Shown here: positions 56,248 through 64,000 of the stretch, piece by piece
Numbering within the stretch: position 1 is the stretch's first letter
Layout of the letters: every line of letters begins with the position of its first letter
NCBI RefSeq assembly: GCF_014356525.2
Contig: NC_052511.1
Coordinates: 29,621,437 to 29,685,436 of the forward strand
Length of the DNA stretch: 64,000 nt
Reading direction: 5' to 3'
From: Nilaparvata lugens
Taxonomy: Eukaryota > Arthropoda > Insecta > Hemiptera > Delphacidae
Notes under the pieces: model-generated
The model's database searches: none
Told to the model about the DNA's origin: nothing
Seen by the model: only the letters and a program-made list of their open reading frames with translations
Translations under genes and position numbers: made by a program

Positions 56248-57600
56248 GTAAGTAATTGCATATGTTTCGTTCCGCCAACTAATACCTCTGAATAAGAATC
56301 GAGAAATCTCTCCATCTATTTTTCTATGCTAACACCTACTAACACTATTAACACGAACGTGCGAAATGCAAATATGGACATCATTATTAAATGAGATTAG
56401 AATTATTATGCTTAGGGTTAGTGAAATATCAGGTTAGGGAAAGGTTAGAAGTTGGATTTTTGCTTCAAATTGCCAAATGCTAGCATTTTTAATAATTATT
56501 TGATAACATTACAATTTCGAATAAGGAATTTAGTCATTGTAATTGAAAAACGCCTACTAGAGCACTGAAGGGCTGCTCTCATTTGGATAATTACTTGGTA
56601 GCTTCCAGGAACCTATATAGAGAGATCAATTCTATTCCATCAGCATTCATTATAAATAACACCAATGCTTTTGGCAGTTTCAAGTGAATCTCACTTTAGT
56701 AACAAAACCTCATATCCAGCCATAATGATACCTTTAATCGCTCATGCAATTTATCAAACACAATATTGTGTACTTTCTACTTCTATCTGTAATGTAGTTT
56801 TTATTAACACAAAACTTGTGTTTTATTTTTTAGAAAATAAATCTAGATTAAGAATAATCCTGCACAATTACTGATAACAGTGTTGCATTTATTGTAAGAT
56901 GTAGGCATCTATAGTGATATTCAGGTTGTCAAGTCAGCACCTGTTCAACATTGGTTTGCTATCCTTCTCTGTCATCAGACAAAGCAGATGGCTCTTTCCT
57001 TTTCTAGCTCCGCATTGCTACCAAATCGTTTGTAGACTTAATGAACTACGGTACCTGGGTATTTAATCTCAATTATTAGGAAAATTTATTGTTAATCACT
57101 GAAAAGATATGATATTCTCTTGACGAATAGAATATATTTGAGATAGAATTTATTATTATCGACAAGAATCAAATTCAAATTTCAAATTGAAAACAATACA
57201 ATGTATACAATGATATTAATCAACAATTGATATCAGATGTTTAGAACATATATACCGGGATAACTTGAAAAACAGCAATGTGGAAGGCGAAGGAGACGCC
57301 AAATAGCAACTATGCATTCCTATAATTTATACTGACTTTATACAGGAATCTCATCATAGGTATTTTCCCTTTCTACTACTATGTAAACTACTACTTGTGT
57401 AAGCACGATCTGCCTTCACCGAGCATGTAAGGGTGGGAAAATGAAAAACAAGAAATGATCGTACAGGTTTTTGATAATTAAAACAAAACAATAAATTATT
57501 TGTACAAAATTAGAATTATAATTAGAAATAACGAAATAATAATAAACAGATGAATATTTCAAGGGCTACTCGCTTTGCTGCTAGTGAAGATTCATTTGTT
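56248..57600 (+). other. Following CRPPA intron or 3' flank, unassigned
   Basis: No exon, repeat or RNA gene that I can support. The frame at 56,665-56,874 is likely chance. Confidence 0.4.
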
Positions 57601-57639
57601 GTGGTTATGAAAAATTTAAAACAATGACTCAGTAGTTAC

Positions 57640-58193
57640 CTACCTTTATGAAATGGCTTCCCAAATTGGCATCCACTGGTTGAAACGCGACGTTAATTAT
57701 TAATTAAAAATCAAAAAAACTGATCTAATGAAGTGGGTTTATATCCCTTCCTATTCAATAATACAATTATCTTTAAACTGCCCGAACTGTGACAGGAAAA
57801 CTGTATTATAAAACAAGAACAAAATCTATCCCCTTCACCAGAACAGCCGGACTTTACTCACAGTCCTATCGAACGAGCTCACACACCACAAAAGTAAAAT
57901 TTTGGGTATTAATATATAAATCAGTCAATGCCAAACATGAAGCCATTTCAAATACATATTTTTATCAGTCGCACAAGCGAGCACGTTTGTTATCAAAAAC
58001 AAAAGAGAAGCTACAATAAATTTTGATAACAAATGAAATAAACAATCTTTCTGTCGCTGACACAAATTGTTCAAAGACAAAAACACTGTTCATTAAACTT
58101 TTCTAAATAAAAACTCTAAAATCCTGATCAATATGAGATAAATATATGATTCATATATATGTCCCATATGACCAGGTGACACATCACCCATCC
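57640..58193 (-). repeat. Probable 3' LTR of an env-bearing retroelement
   Basis: On the minus strand a purine-rich run AGCGGGATGGG (58,203-58,193) is followed by TGATGTGTCACC. About 550 bases with a TATAATA (near 57,800) follow. This is where the 3' LTR should lie, downstream of env. There is no second copy to fix the ends. Confidence 0.4.
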
Positions 58194-58658
58194 CGCTGAA
58201 AGACTCGTCCCTGAGTCTGTAGTCAAGAGGGGAACAAAAAAAATAAATAATGATTAAACAAAATAATATACTCGGGAAACAAACGTGTGCCTGATTGACT
58301 TGACAATGCTACTATACATTGAAATCAAACTTTTGTAGAAAGGTAGGTTACTCAAACTAAATTACAAACATTCAAATCAAATTCAAAATGAAACTATGCT
58401 GCACAATAACATTGATTAAATATGAAACTAACTTTCAATATTATACACATTAATATACATGAATATTCAACTTATTATGAAAAGAAAATCTCAATTGACA
58501 ATATATTTATTTGTGAATCAACATTGAACTACTTCAAAAGCTGCAATAAAAATCGAAGAAGAAAAAAAAAACTTTATAAGTACATATGACTCACAACTAT
58601 ATAGTCAAGAAAGAAAACAATAAAACAGTTAATCCATCAAAAAGCAACTATATAACTC

Positions 58659-59770
58659 TTAACTATCGATTATATGTATCTTAGGTTGTGCTACCGTTAC
58701 AGCAGATAATTTACACACATACAACTTGATGCCTAAATATGCACAGAATAAAGTTAAAAACCCTAACCAGCCAAATAATATATAAAAAACATAACTAGAG
58801 GAATTTACAACATCTCCCCAAGAATTTGGAAGATCTACTTTGTGAAATATATCTGACGATATTACGTCTTGAACTGTAAATTCCGGAACCTTTATATCTA
58901 TATCAGTTTTTAAAATTTCGCTAAAATTAACAAAATTAGGATTGAAATGCGGTTGCAAAACATCAATTTTTAACGAATTAAACTTAACCCAATGTAAAGG
59001 TAAGTAATGGAGAACCTGAGGTTGTTTATCAACATTTGCGTCACACGGAAAAGTCTTTCTCACCATTATTCTCCCGCCGACCGAAATCTCGCAATGACAG
59101 GGTAAAACCACATACATTGCTCCCGCATAGGTTGAAGATGATGAAACGAACCTCCCTCGCAAGTGACTGTAGTGTTGGCCTGTATATTCGCGACGATATA
59201 CTCCGAATGCGAAAATTCGACGATCTCCAACTCCTGCTTAGCTGGACGACAGCTTAAACTGCAATATTGTTGGATGTCCTTCAGCTCTGTCGCCGCAAAC
59301 AAGTGATGCATACATCTTGATGACATATGTCCTCCATGCACCAGCCGCGGAAGATAGCATAAGAAATCGTCCTGTGCCCGACAAGAAGAGAGATGATCTC
59401 CCGAGATGACCTGAATCTCACCGTCCTCCTGTCTCCGCGCCAAAACGAAATCCTGCTGCTGAAGCTGACAAATCTGGCCGTCGAAATACATAGGTGTCCT
59501 CACATACTTGTGCAATTGAAACTGTCCGCCGATGCTGACCAACGGTACTTTTAAGCTAAGCACCATGGAGTTCTCCTTCACCACACAAGTCGTAAGTGGA
59601 AGATCAAAATATCGCTGCAAATCCGATAGAGGTACTGTATAGGTAACTGGTGTCCTTTCGACTTATATCCTTTCTCCAATCTGAAGAGATCTGAACGTAA
59701 TAAATTGGGGTGTACCAGCGAAAAGGGTAAAAGCTTTTTATCACAGCGTTACTTCGCAGTATTTATGAAT
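58659..59770 (-). pseudogene. Errantivirus-like envelope gene, downstream part (F-type fusion glycoprotein)
   Basis: Three frames read leftwards. A first piece near 59,740-59,640 has LLPFSLVHPNLLRSDLFRLE. The 184-codon frame (59,620-59,066) is Cys-rich, with ICQLQQQDFVLAR and CSLSCRPAKQELEIVEF. The 167-codon frame (59,162-58,659) has VVLPCHCEISVGGRI, then a membrane segment (SYVFYILFGWLGFLTLFCAY) followed by a short tail. Regularly spaced cysteines plus one C-terminal membrane anchor fit the large subunit of insect retrovirus/baculovirus F-type envelope proteins. Frame changes near 59,640 and 59,100 inactivate it. Its upstream part continues beyond the LINE at 62,700. Confidence 0.65.
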
Positions 59771-59780
59771 TTCTGCCGTG

Positions 59781-59812
<32 letters not shown>

Positions 59813-59897
59813 ATGTCCTAAAGACTCCAGACTCCAGTCATGGAGTATAAGACAAGTCATGTTATTACATAATAATTCTAACACTAAGTAGTTCAAC

Positions 59898-61421
59898 CTA
59901 GTTTAGGTTTGAAAGGAATTCTTGTACACTATAAAAAGCTCTATCAACTAAATATTTTTTAATTTGTTTTTTGAAAATCTTCAAATCATCATTACTTTTC
60001 AAGATTTGAGGTAGCTTGTTATAAAATTTCCTACCAATATAATCTGGTTTTTGTTCAAATAACCTACTATTGTGACCCATTATATGATAATCTGCTCTGT
60101 TTCGCGTATTATACTCATGAACATCTGAATTCTGGATCACACCACTCGTTTTCACATGCATTACAACTTCATATACATACAAAGATGGCACAGTTAATAG
60201 ACCAAGCTTTTTAAATAAAGGCCTACAAGAGTCTAACCTATTCACTTTCTCTATACATCTGAGTGCCTTCTTTTGAATCTTAAACACCCTGTCCATATTT
60301 TGTTGAGATGAATTACCCCATACTAAAATAGCATACCTAATATGAGATAGTATAAGTCCATGGTAAGCAGTTAACAGTAGTTTTTTATCATTCAGCCTAG
60401 CAAGCTGCCGCAGGACAAATACCCCAGATGATATCTTATTACATATCCTCTCAATGTAAGGATGCCATGTTAATTTCCTGACCAATAAAATTCCCAAGAA
60501 TGCTACTTTCTCTTCTTGGTCTAATTCATTTTCCTCTACAAACACATTTATTTCTCTATCCTCTACTGAATTATATTTACTTTTGAATTGTAGGAATTGA
60601 CATTTCTTACTATTTATTGTTAATTGCCTTTGCTTCAAGAATTGGACAATTGACTGTACTCCAGTAAAAGCATTTATTTCTAGACTATCTAATAAATAAT
60701 TGTTAAAGATAAGCGATGTGTCATCAGCAAACAACAGAGCTCTGTGATCTTTTAACTCTTTTGGTAATTGGTTCACATACAACAGAAACAGTAAGGGACC
60801 CAGAATTGAGCCTTGAGGTACTCCAGCCTGGACCTCCAGTTTTTGAGATTTAATTTTTACTATTTCATTCCCATCCACCTTGGTAAGCTCAACACACTGG
60901 TTTCTACCTATGAGATATGATTCAAACCATTTTAGTTCTATACCATTCACACCTACAGTTTTTAGTATTTCCAATAATATTCTATGGTTCACACAATCAA
61001 AAGCTTTGGATAAATCAAGAAATATTGCGGCTGCCTTCTCACCTGAATCTATTATATCTATTAGTCTTTCAACAAGGGATACTATTGCAGTCTTAGTAGA
61101 TTTCCCTTTCTGGAACCCATGCTGTTCATCACATATGAAATTAATTTCTTCCAGGTGCATCAATAGCCTATTTAAAACTACTCTTTCAAAAATTTTACTT
61201 ATTACATTTAGAATACTAATGGGTCTATAATTTTCAACTCTTTCAGAATCACCGCTCTTGAAAATTGGCAAAATTTTTCCTTGTTTCAGATCATCAGGGA
61301 AAATACCCTGCTCTAGTGAAGTATTAAGGAGATGCAATAAAGGGTCCAGTAATTCATTTTCACATTCTTTTAAAATTTTGCTTGAGACCCCATCCAATCC
61401 TACTGTTTTTTTGTTATTCAA
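59898..61421 (-). CDS. Reverse transcriptase frame of the CR1-like LINE
   Basis: The 507-codon frame is uninterrupted from NNKKTVGLDGVSSKILKECE to the natural C-terminus. All RT blocks are present, including FADD and the thumb region with LGILLVRKLTWHPYIERICN. The true protein would start further upstream in the endonuclease. The apparent start is simply where the SINE cut the gene. It is antisense to CRPPA. Confidence 0.85.
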   Translation of the reverse strand: MNNKKTVGLDGVSSKILKECENELLDPLLHLLNTSLEQGIFPDDLKQGKILPIFKSGDSERVENYRPISILNVISKIFERVVLNRLLMHLEEINFICDEQHGFQKGKSTKTAIVSLVERLIDIIDSGEKAAAIFLDLSKAFDCVNHRILLEILKTVGVNGIELKWFESYLIGRNQCVELTKVDGNEIVKIKSQKLEVQAGVPQGSILGPLLFLLYVNQLPKELKDHRALLFADDTSLIFNNYLLDSLEINAFTGVQSIVQFLKQRQLTINSKKCQFLQFKSKYNSVEDREINVFVEENELDQEEKVAFLGILLVRKLTWHPYIERICNKISSGVFVLRQLARLNDKKLLLTAYHGLILSHIRYAILVWGNSSQQNMDRVFKIQKKALRCIEKVNRLDSCRPLFKKLGLLTVPSLYVYEVVMHVKTSGVIQNSDVHEYNTRNRADYHIMGHNSRLFEQKPDYIGRKFYNKLPQILKSNDDLKIFKKQIKKYLVDRAFYSVQEFLSNLN

Positions 61422-61437
61422 ATTTTTTATTATTCTT

Positions 61438-61692
61438 AATAATCACGGAGTGATCCGTGGTCTAGTGGATAGAGTGCTTGCGTAGCAGCATAGAGATCCC
61501 GGGTTCAAACCCCACTGAGAGCCAAAAGTTTTTTAAACAGATCACTCCCGTGTTATCGGATGGGCACGTTAAACTGTCGGTCCCGGTTGAAGTATGACAG
61601 TCGTAAGGCCCATTGACGGCTTAAATTATATATTCAGGCGGTGGAACATTCCCGCAAGGAACTCCCCACCAACAAAAGCCATACGAATTTAT
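61438..61692 (+). mobile_element. tRNA-derived SINE inserted in the CR1-like LINE
   Basis: TTTTTTATTATTCTT flanks both sides (61,423-61,437 and 61,693-61,707), a 15-bp target duplication. The head has A box TGGTCTAGTGG (61,458-61,468) and B box GGTTCAAACCC (61,502-61,512). The body has GGGCACGTTAAACTGTCGGT, then CCCGGTTGAAGTATGACAG, a segment I recall from many insect SINEs. The tail ends CAACAAAAGCCATACGAATT. Removing it restores the LINE frame context from SRDELSRIIK to NNKKTVGLDG. Confidence 0.9.
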
Positions 61693-62696
61693 TTTTTTAT
61701 TATTCTTGACAACTCATCTCTTGATAATGGATGAAATTTAAATACCTTTTCAATTGGCTCAGAATTTAATGTAGTTGTATTATAAGTATTAGTGTTCAGT
61801 GACTTTTGGAGATTATATGCAACCTGTTGATAATACTTATTGAAAAAGTTACAAATGTCTATACTATCATCCATATAATTTCCATGTTCATCGATTATCC
61901 TAGGGACATTAGTAACTGTATCTTTTTGAGCTGCTCTCCTATTTCTATTAATTACCTCCCAAACAGCAGAGTTAAAATTGGTACTAGTTGTTAATATTTC
62001 AGCTGTTTTCTTACACTTAGCTTTCTCACTTCTTTTGCATAATTTTTCTTTAGACATTTGTATTTGACTTCACTCGGAACATCCCTCACTAATTTAAATT
62101 CCTCATAAGCTTCCCTAACAATATTTCTTTGAGTAAGAATATCTTCAGTTATCCATTCATCTACTTTGTTTAATTTACTTTTTACTTTGACTTTTTTTAT
62201 TGGACAGCATACACTAATGTGAAATCTTAGATTATCAATGAATTGCTTATATTTGTAATTTAGGTTACAACTGTTATAAACACTAATCCAATTTTCTTGA
62301 AGCAGTTCCTGCTTCAAACAATTTATATTTCCTAGCTCATATTGCTGAATTTCTTTTACAAAAGTTTTTTTTCTGCTTGGATTCTGGCCCTGCAACTTAA
62401 CTTCTAAAATTTGATAGTTATGATCTGATAGATCTTAGCTACCTAATCTGACATTACAACCTTCTATATTTGTGAGGATATTATCAATAATTGTCTGTGA
62501 AGTTCGAGTTACTCTTGTATATTCGTGGACCTTAATTTCTAAATTATTCATATTAATAATATCTCTAATATCCTCTGTCATTTTATCCTGCCTGGCAAAA
62601 TCGGTATTGAAATCTCCTACTACTATAACATTTGTGAAACGAGCGGTTGTAATTTCCAAAAGTGTATGGAGCAGCTCACATACTCACATACTCACA

Positions 62697-63050
62697 TACA
62701 TGTGAGTAGAGGTGAAAAATGTAAGTTAATAACTGGTTTGTGAACAGTGTTTTTTCCTCCGATACATTCTGTTGTACGAATAATCTCATACTGTCTGTTA
62801 ATTTGCTATACGCATCGTGAAATTGCTGAGAAAAATTTCCAGCAAACTGCCTCAAGTTGCGAGAAATCCGAATTAAATCTTTGTGGTCGTCTGCAACCAA
62901 CCCTTGGAATGCGTTGAGGTGATCAGCTACATGTTTTTCGTTGAATTCCAGCTTATGAAGTTCACCATCCGTCGCTACTGCACAGCAAAAATGAAGAAAA
63001 TCGCCGACAACATCGATCGCTCTGGTTTTTCGTGAAGCAAAAGAAGGTAG
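62697..63050 (-). pseudogene. Errantivirus-like envelope gene, upstream part with cleavage site
   Basis: In one frame, reading leftwards, a basic RKTR motif precedes AIDVVGDFLHFC, a hydrophobic stretch that could be the fusion peptide. A helical region follows with HKLEFNEKHVADHLNAFQ, ISRNLRQFAGNFSQQF and TNQLLTYIFHLY. R-x-x-R followed by a hydrophobic segment with G is the arrangement at the furin site of F-type envelope proteins. A stop lies just upstream near 63,045. The reading breaks off at the 5' end of the LINE and resumes in type at 59,770. The joined product is not given. Confidence 0.6.
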
Positions 63051-63059
63051 TAGGACTGT

Positions 63060-63645
63060 GTTGGGCTATCTTGAATATTGAATAATGTTTTCTATTGTTT
63101 TGTTTTTACACTGTACACACTTACACTTTACAATGAATAAATTACGTGTATACAGAAAAAATCCATATTTACTCATAATAACAGCTGAACACTTTTGTAT
63201 CGAATTAGCTAGCTTATCCTGAGAAAATTTCGTTATATAGAGGTGAAAAACCAATATAATTCTGAAATGCCATGTAACCAAATTTGTTACGTAGATGGTT
63301 TCATTGTTCAGAGGATAACAACATTATAAAAGAGAGCTCGACTATATTATGATACTTGATAATGATAATATGTAGATGTATGAATAGGCTGTAAGTAATC
63401 TTGAACGAAATTCAAATTAATTGCTATGAGTCAACCCGAGGACTTCTGCTACTGCAAATAATGGCAGAAGGGAGAAAAGCAAGAAGGAATTTAGATGAGC
63501 ACAGAAGTCTTCAGGCTATTTGATACCAATTAATTTGAAATTTTATTAAACATTAGCCTATTATTACATATGCTTATCTATTTGCATTTGAATAATGCAA
63601 TTTCTTCTTTCGTCCATCTGTATAAATATTAATTACATGATTTTA
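63060..63645. other. Unassigned stretch upstream of the env remnant
   Basis: The 71-codon minus frame at 63,066-63,281 has a hydrophobic start and three cysteines (VKCKCVQCKN). It could be an eroded env N-terminus or chance. Pol of the env-bearing element would be expected further right but is not recognised. An unrelated LINE starts at 63,650. Confidence 0.35.
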
Positions 63646-63651
63646 TTCGTG

Positions 63652-64000
63652 CAGCTAAATGAATCCATGAGAAAAATCAGTGGCACAATAAGACCAACAG
63701 AGACCAACTGGCTACCTGTGCTGTGTAATGTCCTGCCACCAGACCTCCGCAGATTGAATAAGACAAGACAACTTGTTAACAGGGTTGTCTCAAGGAATGA
63801 GTTGCCAATAGCTAAGGAGCTAAATAATGCACCAGCAAGACGGCTACAATCTAGGAGGTATCTGAGATTAGATGATCAGAATGGCCAGGAATTTGGAACA
63901 ATTTGGAAGGCAAGGTGGTCCTCCTCATCAGTAAAGAATAAACACCTAATTGAGGATCCAAAAGGAGAGGTGCCAGGGACACTGCTTGGCCGCCGGCAGT
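63652..64000 (+). pseudogene. LINE C-terminal domain fragment, open to the window end
   Basis: From 63,652 one frame stays open for 116 codons to the edge: QLNESMRKISGTIRPTETNW, LPVLCNVLPPDLRRLNKTRQ, NNAPARRLQSRRYLRLDDQN, then EDPKGEVPGTLLGRRQ. The block QLNxxMRxISGxIxPT...WLPVLxNIxPPxLRR recurs in the region after RT of many arthropod LINEs and uncharacterised reverse-transcriptase-like proteins, usually just before a Cys-rich end. Upstream of 63,645 the similarity stops, as in a 5' truncation. The right boundary is outside the window. Confidence 0.7.

Larger units (their letters stand above)
59781..62690 (-). mobile_element. CR1-like LINE with poly(A) tail, inserted in the env gene
   Basis: The tail is A26 on the minus strand (59,781-59,806). 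A 507-codon RT frame (61,421-59,898) has SYRPISILNV-type NYRPISILNVISKIFERVVL, EQHGFQKGKSTKTAIVSLVE, AIFLDLSKAFDCVNHRILL, AGVPQGSILGPLLFLLYVNQ and the catalytic LLFADDTSLIF. The C-terminus reads DYIGRKFYNKLPQILKSNDD and FYSVQEFLSNL. Upstream lie linker frames (62,057-61,689; 62,395-61,991) and the endonuclease end NVIVVGDFNTDF with TSQTIIDNILTNI (62,659-62,435). It is 5'-truncated inside the endonuclease. It is interrupted only by a SINE and a frame change near 62,000, so it is fairly young. Confidence 0.85.

Noticed and set aside
61448..61520. Functional tRNA gene
   Set aside because: Boxes A and B are present, but the acceptor stem does not pair and the sequence runs into a SINE body flanked by a 15-bp target duplication.

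Overview
The window is AT-rich eukaryotic DNA from an arthropod, most likely a hemipteran insect. A planthopper-like genome is my guess from the style of the dispersed repeats, and I cannot verify it. It holds one recognisable host gene, CRPPA (ISPD, D-ribitol-5-phosphate cytidylyltransferase). Four plus-strand exons are visible at 35,088-35,301, 36,051-36,295, 44,634-44,784 and 56,006-56,247. Their splice phases are compatible and the introns are 0.7, 8.3 and 11.2 kb long. The first and last exons were not found. A 100-base run of N at 23,901-24,000 marks an assembly gap.

Almost everything else is mobile DNA, much of it nested. From 1 to about 11.4 kb, a minus-strand LTR element (LTRs at 1-574 and 5,137-5,827, primer site at 5,136, polypurine tract at 575-590, degenerate gag, no pol found) sits inside the gag of a decayed plus-strand Ty3/Gypsy element. 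That host element keeps its protease, RT, RNase H and integrase remnants to 9,341 and a 3' LTR starting at 10,521. From 13 to 16.2 kb lie an RTE-type LINE fragment, a Helitron-like terminus and a minus-strand Jockey fragment. From 17.4 to 24 kb lie a Gypsy-type gag and a broken BEL/Pao element.

The most layered part is 25.07-33.81 kb. An outer pair of inverted termini encloses two members of a repeat family with 11-bp inverted ends, built on a 167-bp unit, a CA microsatellite and a conserved tail. One member holds a 2.87-kb hAT-like element with a perfect 8-bp target duplication, which itself contains a foldback of about 0.5-kb arms. Its tail is split by a 1.74-kb element with 29-bp inverted ends carrying a 213-codon ORF, which I read as the C-terminal domain of a family of uncharacterised arthropod proteins marked by a QNKN motif. 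This nest is the best candidate here for something undescribed.

The CRPPA introns carry a near-complete Jockey (37-41.3 kb, minus), an orphan L1-type ORF1, a Jockey 3' end, Helitron-like pieces, and three plus-strand copies of one LINE group at 48.6-55.9 kb. A fourth copy lies at 24.0-25.0 kb on the minus strand. All four carry a 3'-UTR hairpin whose stem sequences differ while the fold is kept. Downstream of CRPPA exon 4, a minus-strand insect retrovirus-like element (env plus probable 3' LTR, 57.6-63.1 kb) has its env split by a CR1-like LINE. That LINE is in turn split by a tRNA-derived SINE with a 15-bp target duplication. The window ends inside the open frame of another LINE.

No bacterial genes, CRISPR arrays or intact non-coding RNA genes were seen. 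All family calls come from reading motifs by eye.
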